Source of the DNA: JADJPL01 sp049315745
Lineage (GTDB): Bacteria; Bacteroidota; Bacteroidia; Chitinophagales; Saprospiraceae
Assembly: GCA_049315745.1 (NCBI GenBank)
Contig: JBMOJO010000019.1
Span: forward strand, 1-29,636
Reading direction: 5' to 3'
DNA: 29,636 nt
A program made the translations under genes and the position numbers. Shown here in pieces: positions 14,970-25,146 of this stretch; position 1 is the stretch's first letter, and each line of letters opens with the position of its first letter. The notes under the pieces were generated by a model that searched no databases, was not told where the DNA came from, and was given only the letters and a program-made list of their open reading frames with translations.

Positions 14970-17900
14970 CTTCAATCCCTTCTTCCTCTTCCAGATAAGC
15001 GAAGCGGCTCTCCAAATCAGCGGCCTGGCTGCGATGGGTCACGATCATGTGATCAAACTTTCGCTGGCCGGTACCTGCGGGAATACGTTTGCCGACGATG
15101 ACGTTTTCTTTCAGGCCGGAGAGGGTATCTGTCTTTGCGCCGATTGCCGCCGTACTCAGTACCTTGGTCGTTTCCTGGAAAGAAGCGGCAGAAATCCAGC
15201 TATACGTTCCCAGGGAGGATTTGGTAATCCCGAGCAGGAGCGGGCTGGACGTCGCTGCTACGGCATCGCGAAACGTCACCAGCGTTTTATCGTTGCGTTT
15301 GAGATAGGAATTCTCTTCCCTGATCTGGCGCAGCGTCACCAATTGCCCCGGCTTGAGGCGGTTGGAATCGCCGGACTCCGTAATCACTTTTTTATCGAAA
15401 ATCCAGTCGTTCTGTTCCAGGAAATCGTAGCGGTCCACTGCCTCGCCTTCGAGGAAGTTGGTATCTCCGGAATCTTCGATTTGCACCCTGCGCATCATTT
15501 GGCGCACGATTACCTCGATATGCTTATTATTAATGGTGATCCCCTGTGAGCGATAGACCTCCTGTACACCATTTACCAGATACTGCTGCACGGCGAAAGG
15601 CCCCTTGATATTCAGGATATCCCTTGGCGCAACAGAGCCATCTGACAGTGGGGTGCCGGCGCGGACGAAATCTCCATCCTGGACGAGGATGTGCTTGGAA
15701 AGGCCGATCAGATATTTGCGCACCTGTCCGTCCTTTGCCGTAGTGGAAATTTCGCGGTTGCCCCGTTTGATTTTGCCGAAATTCACCACCCCGTCAATTT
15801 CGGATACGATTGCGGGGTTAGATGGGTTTCTCGCTTCGAATAACTCCGTAACCCTGGGCAGACCCCCGGTGATATCCTGGATTTTGCCAAGACTGCGCGG
15901 AATTTTCGCGATCCTATCCCCTGCGACCAAATCCTGCCCATCCTCGATAGAAAGATAAGAACCCACCGGCAAGGTATAGTTCTTGAGTTCCTCGCCATCC
16001 TTTGAGACGATAGAAATTACCGGAATCTTACGCTTATTCTTACTTTCGATGATGACCTTTTCGGCGAAGCCGGTCTGGTCGTCGAGTTCGCGGCGATAAG
16101 TCACCCCTTCGTCAATACTATCGAAACGTGCAATCCCGCTGAACTCCGAGATAATTACCGCGTTGAACGGATCCCAATCGCAAATGCGCTGGCCTTTCTG
16201 GATTTTTTGCTTATCCTGCACATAGAGGGTTGCACCATACGGAATATGGTGGGAGACGAACTGCTTACCGGTGTCCTGGTCAACAATACGGATTTCGCCG
16301 GTCCGGGAGAGTACGATAGAGGAGCCGTCGCTTCCGTCCCTGGACGTCTTCGTCACCTTCATACTATCGAATTCCACCACCCCGTCGAACTTGGACAGGA
16401 TTTCCGATTCTGTTTTCGACAAAGAAGCGACCCCACCGACGTGGAACGTACGCAGGGTCAACTGCGTACCCGGTTCGCCGATAGACTGGGCTGCGATGAT
16501 CCCTACGGCATCCCCCATTTCGGCGATACGCCCGGTAGCCAGGTTCTTGCCATAACATTTCGCACATACACCGCGCTTTGTCTCACAGGTAAGTACCGAC
16601 CGGATGGTCACCGTCTCGATACCGATCTCTTCGATGTGATTGGCCGTACGCGTATCAATATACTCACCTGCGTGCAGGATGATTTCATCCGTGACCGGAT
16701 GGTAGATATCATGCAGCGTATAGCGGCCCTCGATACGAGAAGCAAGTTGTTCGATAATTTTCTCCGTTTCCTTCAATGCGGAAGTTTCAAGGCCTCTGAG
16801 GGCATTGCAATCATCCTCTACAATAACCACGTCCTGTGCTACATCCACCAGACGGCGTGTGAGATAACCCGCATCTGCCGTTTTGAGGGCTGTGTCCGCG
16901 AGGCCTTTCCGGGCGCCGTGGGTGGAGATGAAATATTCCTGAACGGAGAGGCCGTCCACGAAATTGGAAAGGATGGGGTTTTCGATAACTGCGCCGCCGG
17001 TATCCCCTGACTTACGGGGCTTGGCCATCAGGCCACGAAGCCCGCAAAGCTGCTTAATCTGCTGTTTTGAGCCACGGGCACCGGAGTCCAGCATCATGAA
17101 CACCGAGTTGAAGCCCTGCTTGTGCGAGGCGAGCTCGCGCATCAGCGTATCAGTGATTTTGTTATCGGCGTAAGTCCATTTGTCTATGATCTGGTTGTAG
17201 CGCTCATTATTGGTAATAAGCCCCATGTTGTAGTTGTCCCAGACCTCTTCGACTTCCTGGTGCGCGCTGTCCAGCGTCCTTTCCTTGATAGAAGGCGTGA
17301 TCAGGTCGCCGAGGTTAAAGGAGAGGCCACCCCTGAAGGCCCAGGTAAAGCCGAGATCTTTGATATCGTCCAGGAAGCTGGCGGTGACGGCAAAATTTGT
17401 ACGCTCGATCACCTCGCCAATCACCTTTTTCAGGTTTTTCTTGGTCAGCAGTTCATTCACATAAGGGACATCCTGGGGTACGACCTGGTTGAAGATTACC
17501 CGACCGGTAGTCGTATCCACCAGGCGCGTGACGAGTTGCCCGGGAGTTTCTTCGACCTTCGCGCGGACTTTGATTTTCGCGTGGAGGTCCAGTTTCCCTT
17601 CATTGAAAGCGATAATCACTTCCTCAGGAGAGTAGAACTTCATATTCTCTCCCTTTACCTTAACAGCATCCGTAGAGCGGCGCTCTTTTGTAATATAGTA
17701 GAGGCCGAGTACCATATCCTGGGAAGGCAGGGTAATCGGGGTACCGTTCTGCGGGTTGAGCATGTTATGCGAAGACAGCATCAGTACCTGGGCTTCGAGG
17801 ATAGAAGCCTGGCTGAGCGGTACATGGACTGCCATTTGGTCGCCGTCGAAATCTGCGTTGAAAGCCCCGCAGACCAGCGGGTGGAGCTGGATGGCCTTAC

Positions 17901-19275
17901 CCTCGATCAGTCGGGGTTGGAAGGACTGGATCGAGAGGCGGTGCAGCGTAGGGGCACGGTTCAGCAGGACTGGGTGCCCTTTGAGGATATTTTCGAGGAT
18001 TTCCCAGATGACCGGATCCTTGCGGTCCACCAGTTTCTTTGCCGATTTGACCGTCTTGACGATCCCCCGCTCGATAAGTTTGCGGATGATGAAAGGCTTG
18101 AAGAGCTCAGCGGCCATATTCTTGGGAATACCACACTCGTGCAGTTTCAGCGTAGGCCCCACCACGATGACCGAACGGCCGGAATAATCCACCCGCTTGC
18201 CCAGAAGGTTTTGACGGAACCTCCCCTGCTTTCCTTTAAGGATATCGCTCAGCGATTTGAGCGGCCTGCCGCCTTCCGCCTTGACCGCATTGGATTTACG
18301 CGAATTATCGAACAGCGAGTCCACCGCTTCCTGGAGCATGCGCTTCTCATTGCGGAGAATCACCTCAGGAGCCTTGATCTCCAGCAGACGCTTCAGGCGG
18401 TTATTGCGGATAATGACCCTGCGATAGAGATCGTTCAGGTCGGAGCTTGCAAAGCGGCCGCCGTCCAGGGGAACGAGCGGGCGAAGCTCCGGCGGTATCA
18501 CGGGCAAGTACTGGATGACCGTCCATTCCGGCCGGTTTTCCATACGCGTCATTCCCTCCCGGAAAGCCTCTACTACACGCAGACGCTTCAGCGCTTCGGA
18601 TTTACGCTGCTGAGAAGTTTCGCTTGCAGCCTGATGGCGCAGATCGTAAGAAAGCTGGTCCAAATCCAGTCGGATCAGCAGCTCGCGGATTGCATCGGCG
18701 CCCATTTTGGCGATGAACTTTTTGGGGTCCGATTCATCCAGCATCTGATTGTCCTGCGGAAGCGTTTCCATAATCTCCAGAAACTCTTCCTCGGAGAGCA
18801 GGTCCATGGCGCTAACACCATCCGGCGCCTTAATCCCTGCCTGAATAACGATATAACGCTCGTAATAGACCACCGACTCCAGCTTTTTGGAAGAAAGGCC
18901 GAGCAGGTAACCGATCTTGTTCGGAAGGGATTTGAAGAACCAGATATGCACGACGGGTACGACGAGCTTGATATGGCCCATGCGTTCGCGGCGCACTTTT
19001 TTCTCGGTAACCTCTACCCCGCACCTATCGCAGACAATCCCTTTGTAGCGGATACGCTTATATTTGCCGCAATAGCATTCGTAATCCTTTACAGGCCCGA
19101 AAATCCTTTCACAAAAAAGGCCGTCTCGCTCCGGTTTATAGGATCGGTAGTTGATCGTTTCGGGTTTGAGCACCTCGCCGAAGGACCGCTCCAGGATATC
19201 ATCAGGAGAAGCCAGGCTAATCGTGATGCTGTCGAAATCCTGCTTTTGAAGGTTGGTCTTTTTCTTTAAAGACAT
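14959..19275 (-). CDS. rpoC: DNA-directed RNA polymerase subunit beta'
   Basis: This is the 1438-residue beta' subunit, of normal length for Bacteroidota. The N-terminal zinc ribbon uses Cys67, Cys69, Cys82 and Cys85 (CYCGKYK ... CDRCG). The catalytic magnesium site NADFDGDQM is at 472-480 with Asp474, 476 and 478. The second zinc site includes CETKRGVCAKCYG. Other invariant segments are LLNRAPTLHRLSIQSF and GEPGTQLTLRTFHVGG. The C-terminus is acidic (EEEEGIEEDF). It starts 22 bp after the rpoB stop and is the last gene of the secE-to-rpoC run. A palindrome overlaps its stop codon. Confidence 0.99.
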   Translation of the reverse strand: MSLKKKTNLQKQDFDSITISLASPDDILERSFGEVLKPETINYRSYKPERDGLFCERIFGPVKDYECYCGKYKRIRYKGIVCDRCGVEVTEKKVRRERMGHIKLVVPVVHIWFFKSLPNKIGYLLGLSSKKLESVVYYERYIVIQAGIKAPDGVSAMDLLSEEEFLEIMETLPQDNQMLDESDPKKFIAKMGADAIRELLIRLDLDQLSYDLRHQAASETSQQRKSEALKRLRVVEAFREGMTRMENRPEWTVIQYLPVIPPELRPLVPLDGGRFASSDLNDLYRRVIIRNNRLKRLLEIKAPEVILRNEKRMLQEAVDSLFDNSRKSNAVKAEGGRPLKSLSDILKGKQGRFRQNLLGKRVDYSGRSVIVVGPTLKLHECGIPKNMAAELFKPFIIRKLIERGIVKTVKSAKKLVDRKDPVIWEILENILKGHPVLLNRAPTLHRLSIQSFQPRLIEGKAIQLHPLVCGAFNADFDGDQMAVHVPLSQASILEAQVLMLSSHNMLNPQNGTPITLPSQDMVLGLYYITKERRSTDAVKVKGENMKFYSPEEVIIAFNEGKLDLHAKIKVRAKVEETPGQLVTRLVDTTTGRVIFNQVVPQDVPYVNELLTKKNLKKVIGEVIERTNFAVTASFLDDIKDLGFTWAFRGGLSFNLGDLITPSIKERTLDSAHQEVEEVWDNYNMGLITNNERYNQIIDKWTYADNKITDTLMRELASHKQGFNSVFMMLDSGARGSKQQIKQLCGLRGLMAKPRKSGDTGGAVIENPILSNFVDGLSVQEYFISTHGARKGLADTALKTADAGYLTRRLVDVAQDVVIVEDDCNALRGLETSALKETEKIIEQLASRIEGRYTLHDIYHPVTDEIILHAGEYIDTRTANHIEEIGIETVTIRSVLTCETKRGVCAKCYGKNLATGRIAEMGDAVGIIAAQSIGEPGTQLTLRTFHVGGVASLSKTESEILSKFDGVVEFDSMKVTKTSRDGSDGSSIVLSRTGEIRIVDQDTGKQFVSHHIPYGATLYVQDKQKIQKGQRICDWDPFNAVIISEFSGIARFDSIDEGVTYRRELDDQTGFAEKVIIESKNKRKIPVISIVSKDGEELKNYTLPVGSYLSIEDGQDLVAGDRIAKIPRSLGKIQDITGGLPRVTELFEARNPSNPAIVSEIDGVVNFGKIKRGNREISTTAKDGQVRKYLIGLSKHILVQDGDFVRAGTPLSDGSVAPRDILNIKGPFAVQQYLVNGVQEVYRSQGITINNKHIEVIVRQMMRRVQIEDSGDTNFLEGEAVDRYDFLEQNDWIFDKKVITESGDSNRLKPGQLVTLRQIREENSYLKRNDKTLVTFRDAVAATSSPLLLGITKSSLGTYSWISAASFQETTKVLSTAAIGAKTDTLSGLKENVIVGKRIPAGTGQRKFDHMIVTHRSQAADLESRFAYLEEEEGIEEDF

Positions 19276-19297
19276 ATACTGCTTGGTTTAATACAGG

Positions 19298-22200
19298 TTA
19301 TTCAAACTTGACGTCGAGGGCCAGGCCGCGCAATTCATGTACCAATACATTGAATGACTCGGGGATATTTGGCTCCGGCAGATTGTCCCCTTTCACGATA
19401 GACTCGTAGGCCTTTGCCCGGCCCACGATATCATCCGATTTAATGGTCAGCAGCTCTTGCAGGATATTGGAAGCGCCGAAAGCTTCGAGCGCCCAGACTT
19501 CCATTTCACCGAAGCGCTGGCCGCCGAACTGGGCTTTACCGCCGAGTGGCTGCTGGGTAATCAGCGAGTAAGGGCCGATCGAGCGGGAGTGCATCTTATC
19601 GTCCACCATGTGGGAAAGTTTGAGCATATAAATTACCCCAACGGTGGCCTGCTGATGGAACCTGTCCCCGGTCTCCCCGTCGTGCAGATAGGTCTGCCCG
19701 AGCGAGGGGAGCCCGGCTTTTTGTATCCATTCCTCGATTTCTTCCCTGCTCGCCCCGTCAAAAATCGGCGTTGCGAATTTCACCCCGAGTTTTTCCCCCG
19801 CCCAACCGAGTACCGTTTCGAAAATCTGGCCCAGGTTCATCCTGGAAGGTACCCCAAGCGGGTTCAAGACGATATCCACCGGCGTCCCGTCTTCGAGGAA
19901 GGGCATATCTTCGATGCGAACGATCCTGGAAACAATGCCCTTGTTGCCGTGGCGACCGGCCAATTTGTCCCCCACTTTCAGCTTGCGCTTTTTGGCCATA
20001 TAGACCTTTGCGAGCTTGAGTACGCCGGCCGGGAGTTCATCACCAATACTGATATTGAACTTTTCGCGCTTGTATCGGCCAATCTCTTCGTTCACTTTTA
20101 TCGTATAATTGTGCAGCAGGCGCGCCACCAGCTCGTTTACCTTGGCATCGCCGGTCCAGTTGCTGTAGTCCACTGACGAATAATCCACTGCGCGGAGCAC
20201 GTCGGGGGAGAATTTTGCCCCTTTGGGAATGATCTCCTCGCTGTAAATCGAGCGCACGCCATTGGAGTTCTTTCCCTTAAGCAGGATTTGCAGCTTGTCC
20301 ACCAACTTCGTGAGCAACTCGTTGAGCTCGATCTTGTGCTGATCGTCCAGGCGGGCGAGCTGGTCTTTTTCAGCAGTTTTCTGCACTTTATCTTTTTTGG
20401 CGCGCGAGAAGAGCTGCTTGTCAATCACTACGCCGTTCATGGACGGCGGCGCTTTCAGCGAAGCATCTTTTACATCTCCCGCCTTATCGCCGAAGATGGC
20501 ACGGAGCAATTTCTCTTCAGGTGTAGGATCGGACTCGCCCTTTGGGGTAATCTTCCCGATCAGGATGTCCCCTTCCCGCACCCATGCGCCGACGCGTATA
20601 ATCCCGTTCTCGTCGAGGTCCCTGGTGGCCTCCTCGCTGACGTTGGGGATGTCGTTGGTGAGTTCTTCTTCGCCCAGCTTGGTATCGCGTACGTCCAGCT
20701 CGAAATGTTCGATGTGCACGGACGTGAAAATGTCTTCCCTGACCACGCGTTCGGAGATCACGATCGCATCTTCGAAGTTGTAACCTTTCCAGGGCATGAA
20801 GGCCACTTTCAGGTTTTGCCCGAGCGCGAGTTCGCCATTTTCGGTGGCATAACCGTCGCAAAGGATCTGCCCTCTCGTCACCCGGTCCCCCTTCCGCACG
20901 ATCGGGCGGAGGTTGATGCAAGTGCCCTGGTTGGTACGCCGGAATTTCACCAGGTCATAGACCTTAAGATTATCTTCGAAGAATACGAGCTGCTCATCTT
21001 CCGAGCGGTCGTAGCGAACTTCGATACGGTTGGCATCCACGTATTCGACGACGCCGTCCCCTTCTGCATTGAAGAGCATCCTGGAATCCCTGGCCACTTT
21101 TCCTTCAAGCCCTGTGCCCACAACCGGTGATTTAGGGCGGAGGAGCGGTACGGCCTGGCGTTGCATGTTAGAGCCCATGAGGGCGCGGTTGGCATCATCG
21201 TTTTCCAGGAAAGGGATCATAGAGGCGGAGACGCCGACGATTTGGTTGGGCGCCACGTCCATGAACTCGATTTCATCCGGTGCCAGTACCGGGAAATCCC
21301 CGGAATCCCGGCACTTGATCCTGTCGGAAAGGAAATTGCCCGCTTCGTCCAACGGGGCATTGGCCTGTGCGATGCGATAGAAATCCTCGCCCTCTGCCGA
21401 AAGGTACAAGGCTTCGCCCGACCTTTCCACCCTGCCGTCGGTTACTTTGCGGTAAGGCGTTTCCAGAAAGCCCATTTTATTGATCTTCGCATGCACACAG
21501 AGCGTAGAGATCAGTCCGATGTTCGGCCCTTCAGGCGTCTCGATTGTACACAAGCGGCCATAGTGTGAGTAGTGGACGTCGCGTACCTCGAAACCTGCGC
21601 GCTCGCGGGACAAGCCCCCCGGGCCGAGTGCGGATATCCTCCGCTTATGGGTGATTTCCGATAGCGGGTTGGTCTGGTCGAGGAACTGGGAGAGCTGGCT
21701 GGTGCCGAAGAACGAGTTGATGACAGAAGACAAAGTCCTGGCGTTGATCAATTCCACCGGGGTGAACACCTCGTTGTCCCGCACATTCATCCGTTCGCGG
21801 ATAGTGCGCGCCATCCGTGCGAGCCCCACGCCGAACTGCGCGAACAATTGTTCGCCCACTGTACGGACACGGCGGTTGCTGAGGTGGTCAATGTCGTCAA
21901 TATCTGCCTTTTGGTTCATCAGGCTTACGAGATATTTGACGATAGCAATGATATCCTCTTTTGTAAGCACCAGAATATTCTCGTCAATCTGCTGCTCGAG
22001 CTTGCGGTTGATTTTATAGCGGCCCACCTCCCCGAGGTTATAGCGCTTATCGGAGAAGAAGAGTTTTTCGATAATCCCGCGCGCAGTTTCTTCATCGGGC
22101 GGATCGGTACCCCGCAACTGTTTGTAAATGTACTGCACGGCCTCCAGTTCCGAGCTCGTCGAATCCTTTTGGAGGGTGTTGTAAATGATCGAGTAATCCT

Positions 22201-23119
22201 GATCAATATCATCCTTCTGCAGGATCAGCGTTTCGGCACCGGAATCGAGGATGAGCTCGACATTATCTTCGTCCAGGACGATATCGCGCTCCAGGATAAT
22301 TTCGTTGCGTTCGATCGTAACGACTTCGCCGGTATCTTCATCCACGAAATCCTCGACCCAGGAGCGGAGCACGCGGGCTGCAAGTTTCCGGCCCATGGCC
22401 GCCTCGAGATTTTCCTGACTGACCGTCACTTCGTCCGCGAGGTCGAAAATATCCAGGATGGCCTTGTCGGTATCGTAGCCGATCGCGCGCAGCAGCGTTG
22501 TTACAGGAAATTTCTTTTTACGGTCAATATAGGCATACATGACCGTATTGATATCCGTTGCAAATTCCATCCAGGCCCCCTTGAAAGGGATGACCCGGGC
22601 AGAATAGATTTTTGTACCGTTCGGGTGGACACTTTGCCCGAAAAACACCCCAGGAGAGCGATGAAGCTGAGAGACAATCACGCGCTCGGCGCCATTGATC
22701 AGGAAAGTCCCCTTCGGCGTCATGTAGGGGATATTCCCAAGGAAGACGTCCTGTACGATTGTTTCGAAATCTACATGCTCCTCATCATTGCAGGAAAGGC
22801 GCAATTTGGCCTTGAGCGGGACACTGTAAGTCAATCCGCGCTGCATACATTCGTCAATCGAATAGCGGGGTGGGTCAACGAAGTAGTCCAGGAATTCCAA
22901 AACGAAGATATTCCGGGCATCGGTGATGGGAAAGTTCTCCTGGAACACTTTATAGAGGCCCTCATTGATGCGGTTTTCCGGGGTAGTTTCCAATTGGAAG
23001 AACTCCTGGAAAGACTTGAGCTGGATTTCGAGGAAATCCGGATAATCGGAGGAGAATTTTGTTTTGCCGAAGCGGACGCGCCGCTCTTCGGCAGAAATAA
23101 ACTTTCCGTTGGAAGTCAT
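19298..23119 (-). CDS. rpoB: DNA-directed RNA polymerase subunit beta
   Basis: This is the 1273-residue beta subunit. The rifampicin pocket reads FFGTSQLSQFLDQTNPLSE, then ITHKRRISALGPGGL. Compared with E. coli it has Thr at 508, Leu at 515 and Thr at 518, while the main resistance positions Asp516, His526 and Ser531 are wild type. The segments GRLCTIETPEGPNIGL, KLAGRHGNKGIVS and GGKAQFGGQRFGEMEVWALEAFGA are the standard core and C-terminal motifs. Start MTSNGKFISAEERRVRFGK at 23119 is the only sensible one. A 219-bp gap with a perfect hairpin separates it from rplL; rpoC follows after 22 bp. Confidence 0.99.
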   Translation of the reverse strand: MTSNGKFISAEERRVRFGKTKFSSDYPDFLEIQLKSFQEFFQLETTPENRINEGLYKVFQENFPITDARNIFVLEFLDYFVDPPRYSIDECMQRGLTYSVPLKAKLRLSCNDEEHVDFETIVQDVFLGNIPYMTPKGTFLINGAERVIVSQLHRSPGVFFGQSVHPNGTKIYSARVIPFKGAWMEFATDINTVMYAYIDRKKKFPVTTLLRAIGYDTDKAILDIFDLADEVTVSQENLEAAMGRKLAARVLRSWVEDFVDEDTGEVVTIERNEIILERDIVLDEDNVELILDSGAETLILQKDDIDQDYSIIYNTLQKDSTSSELEAVQYIYKQLRGTDPPDEETARGIIEKLFFSDKRYNLGEVGRYKINRKLEQQIDENILVLTKEDIIAIVKYLVSLMNQKADIDDIDHLSNRRVRTVGEQLFAQFGVGLARMARTIRERMNVRDNEVFTPVELINARTLSSVINSFFGTSQLSQFLDQTNPLSEITHKRRISALGPGGLSRERAGFEVRDVHYSHYGRLCTIETPEGPNIGLISTLCVHAKINKMGFLETPYRKVTDGRVERSGEALYLSAEGEDFYRIAQANAPLDEAGNFLSDRIKCRDSGDFPVLAPDEIEFMDVAPNQIVGVSASMIPFLENDDANRALMGSNMQRQAVPLLRPKSPVVGTGLEGKVARDSRMLFNAEGDGVVEYVDANRIEVRYDRSEDEQLVFFEDNLKVYDLVKFRRTNQGTCINLRPIVRKGDRVTRGQILCDGYATENGELALGQNLKVAFMPWKGYNFEDAIVISERVVREDIFTSVHIEHFELDVRDTKLGEEELTNDIPNVSEEATRDLDENGIIRVGAWVREGDILIGKITPKGESDPTPEEKLLRAIFGDKAGDVKDASLKAPPSMNGVVIDKQLFSRAKKDKVQKTAEKDQLARLDDQHKIELNELLTKLVDKLQILLKGKNSNGVRSIYSEEIIPKGAKFSPDVLRAVDYSSVDYSNWTGDAKVNELVARLLHNYTIKVNEEIGRYKREKFNISIGDELPAGVLKLAKVYMAKKRKLKVGDKLAGRHGNKGIVSRIVRIEDMPFLEDGTPVDIVLNPLGVPSRMNLGQIFETVLGWAGEKLGVKFATPIFDGASREEIEEWIQKAGLPSLGQTYLHDGETGDRFHQQATVGVIYMLKLSHMVDDKMHSRSIGPYSLITQQPLGGKAQFGGQRFGEMEVWALEAFGASNILQELLTIKSDDIVGRAKAYESIVKGDNLPEPNIPESFNVLVHELRGLALDVKFE

Positions 23120-23231
23120 TTGCGATTCTTTTATTTTGTTTCACGCCCCATACTGGGCCAGGCGCCCGGGAGGGGCATGTAATGCCTCTTTGCAGCGTTA
23201 AAAGGGTGAACGACCCTATTAGACAGCGATA

Positions 23232-23263
23232 GGCTTAGCAGGTTGCGCACAACCTGCTAAGCC
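23232..23263 (-). promoter_or_regulatory. Perfect hairpin between rplL and rpoB (attenuator or processing site)
   Basis: GGCTTAGCAGGTTG (23232-23245) and CAACCTGCTAAGCC (23250-23263) form a perfect 14-bp stem with a 4-nt loop in the 219-bp rplL-rpoB gap. There is no T-run. In E. coli the same gap holds an attenuator and an RNase III cleavage site, so a role in lowering or processing rpoBC transcripts is plausible. A 7-bp direct repeat AGCGATA flanks it (23225-23231 and 23269-23275). Confidence 0.65.
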
Positions 23264-23338
23264 TTAGTAGCGATAAGAAAGTAAGTACCAATTGCTTTAA
23301 CAACATGTTTTTTTTGCCAAAGACCGTCGTTAGGGCGC

Positions 23339-23722
23339 TTACTTAAGTTCGACCTGAGCGCCTTGTTCCTCAAGTTTTGCCTTGAGCGACTCGGCCTCTT
23401 CTTTGGAAACCCCTTGCTTGAGCGGGCTTGGCGCACCGTCAACCAAATCCTTGGCTTCTTTCAGGCCAAGACCGAGCAGGTTTTTGACTTCTTTCACTAC
23501 GTTGAGCTTTTGGGCGCCTGCAGAAGTCAGGATTACATCGAATTCTGTCTGTTCTACAACCGCTGCCGCGCCGCCGTCGCCGCCCGCTGCAGGAGCAGCA
23601 ACCGCAACTGCCGCCGCTGCCGGCTCGATACCATACTCCGTTTTGAGGATGTCCGCCAGGTCTTTGACTTGCTTGACCGTCAGGTTTACCAGCGTTTCTG
23701 CGAGAGCATTCAAATCCGCCAT
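23339..23722 (-). CDS. rplL: 50S ribosomal protein L7/L12
   Basis: This 127-residue stalk protein recruits translation factors. The N-terminal dimerisation region (about 1-34) binds L10, the Ala/Gly-rich hinge spans about 35-56, and the C-terminal factor-binding domain follows (FDVILTSAGAQKLNVVKEVK ... LGLKEAKDLVDGAP). It starts 112 bp after the rplJ stop. The 219-bp space after it holds the hairpin before rpoB. Confidence 0.98.
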   Translation of the reverse strand: MADLNALAETLVNLTVKQVKDLADILKTEYGIEPAAAAVAVAAPAAGGDGGAAAVVEQTEFDVILTSAGAQKLNVVKEVKNLLGLGLKEAKDLVDGAPSPLKQGVSKEEAESLKAKLEEQGAQVELK

Positions 23723-23834
23723 TGTCGTTTCTTTTAAGATAGTAACAAAAAATTATATGTGCGGTGAGCTTGGAAGCCAAAAGGATGTTTTGCCGCAGGG
23801 CCGACCGCTTGCATAGCCCCCGGCAATGGGCGCA

Positions 23835-24362
23835 CTACGCCCCGCGGTCTTCGAGCGTTTTGAGCAGGCCCATGATTTTCTGGCCGCCCGACTGAAGCGC
23901 ACCAATGACGCTGCTCGCCGGAGACTGCAGCATCCCGATGACTTCGCCGATCAGCTCTTCCTTCGTCTTGAGCTTCACCAAAACATCCAGTTGGTCGTCG
24001 CCCGAAAATACCGCAGCGTCAATATACGCCCCTTTGAGCACGGGCCTGTCGTTGGAGCCCCTGAATTCTTTTAACGTCTTAGCCGGGAGATTGGCCACGT
24101 CCGCGAACATAACGACCGTTGGGCCGTGCAAGAGCTCGAGTACCTGATCGTAATTCCGCTCCGCAGGAGCACCTTCGAAAGCTTTCTTGATCAGTGTATT
24201 CTTGATCATCTCGACCTTGATACCTTTTTGGAAGCAAAGCCTTCTGAAGTTATTTACCTGAGCTACCGACATAGACGTTACGTCCGTGAGATAGAAGTAG
24301 GAGGTATTCGAAAACTGGTCCTTCAACTCCTCGATAGTAGCCGTTTTTTCTGCCTTGTTCAT
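23835..24362 (-). CDS. rplJ: 50S ribosomal protein L10
   Basis: This 175-residue protein forms the base of the ribosomal stalk and carries the L7/L12 dimers through its C-terminal helix. Family features are FYLTDVTSMSVAQVNNFRR, the segment KNTLIKKAF and the C-terminal GALQSGGQKIMGLLKTLE. It starts 21 bp after the rplA stop. Such a short gap leaves no room for a separate L10-binding leader like that of E. coli unless it overlaps the end of rplA. Confidence 0.97.
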   Translation of the reverse strand: MNKAEKTATIEELKDQFSNTSYFYLTDVTSMSVAQVNNFRRLCFQKGIKVEMIKNTLIKKAFEGAPAERNYDQVLELLHGPTVVMFADVANLPAKTLKEFRGSNDRPVLKGAYIDAAVFSGDDQLDVLVKLKTKEELIGEVIGMLQSPASSVIGALQSGGQKIMGLLKTLEDRGA

Positions 24363-24383
24363 CTTTTCTCTCTTTTAGTAAAA

Positions 24384-25079
24384 TTAACGAACTACTTTAG
24401 GATCAACTTTAATACCCGGGCTCATCGTGGAAGCGATCGAAATAGACTTCATATATGTCCCTTTAGCCGTAGAGGGCTTCATTTTCTGAAGCGTGGTGAG
24501 GACTTCGTTGGCGTTTTCGATCAGCTTTTCAGGCGAGAAAGACACCCTGCCAATAGAAGCGTGGATAATTCCGTACTTGTCCACCCGGAAGGAGATCTTT
24601 CCTTTCTTCACTTCCGCCACCGCTGAAGCTACATCTGCGGTGACCGTTCCAGTCTTGGGGTTGGGCATCAGGTTGCGCGGACCCAGGATTTTACCGAGGC
24701 GACCGACCTGGGCCATCACCTGGGGCATTGCGATGACGACATCCACGTCCGTCCAGCCCCCGAGTACTTTCTGCACCAAATCGTCGAGGCCGACATAATC
24801 GGCGCCTGCAGCCTTGGCCTCTTCCACTTTATCCGGTGTACAGAACACTGCCACCCGCTTCGTCTTGCCTGTACCATGCGGCAGCGCCACCGTCCCGCGG
24901 AGCGCCTGGTCCGGCTTTCTCGGATCAACACCGAGGCGCACGTGGATATCCACAGAAGCGTCGAATTTGGTTTGGCTGACTACCTTGACCAGAGGCATTG
25001 CCTCTTCGAGCGTGTGGAGCTTGAGGCTATCCACCTTGGAAGCCACAGCAGCACGCTTTTTACTCAACTTTTTTGCCAT
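24384..25079 (-). CDS. rplA: 50S ribosomal protein L1
   Basis: This 231-residue protein of the L1 stalk helps release the E-site tRNA and represses its own operon in many bacteria. Typical segments are FDASVDIHVRLGVDPRKPDQ, the RNA-binding LMPNPKTGTVT and FRVDKYGIIHASIGRVSF. The start at 25079 (MAKKLSKKRAAV) gives the normal length; an in-frame ATG at 25115 would add 12 residues with no family support. It lies 67 bp after rplK. Confidence 0.97.
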   Translation of the reverse strand: MAKKLSKKRAAVASKVDSLKLHTLEEAMPLVKVVSQTKFDASVDIHVRLGVDPRKPDQALRGTVALPHGTGKTKRVAVFCTPDKVEEAKAAGADYVGLDDLVQKVLGGWTDVDVVIAMPQVMAQVGRLGKILGPRNLMPNPKTGTVTADVASAVAEVKKGKISFRVDKYGIIHASIGRVSFSPEKLIENANEVLTTLQKMKPSTAKGTYMKSISIASTMSPGIKVDPKVVR

Positions 25080-25146
25080 ACATTGCTTGATTTGAGGTGA
25101 ATAACATCCGCCCACAAATGGGGCAGACTCCCTGCCTGACTATGAA

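Noticed and set aside
17122..19269. Long open frame (715 codons) on the plus strand opposite rpoC
   Set aside because: It is antisense to invariant rpoC coding sequence, has no family features, and arises from the GC-biased third codon positions.
19298..23119. Rifampicin-resistance changes in rpoB
   Set aside because: Asp516, His526 and Ser531 equivalents are wild type; the Thr508, Leu515 and Thr518 differences look like lineage variation.
21848..23182. 444-codon open frame on the plus strand opposite rpoB
   Set aside because: Fully antisense to conserved rpoB; composition looks like a shadow frame.
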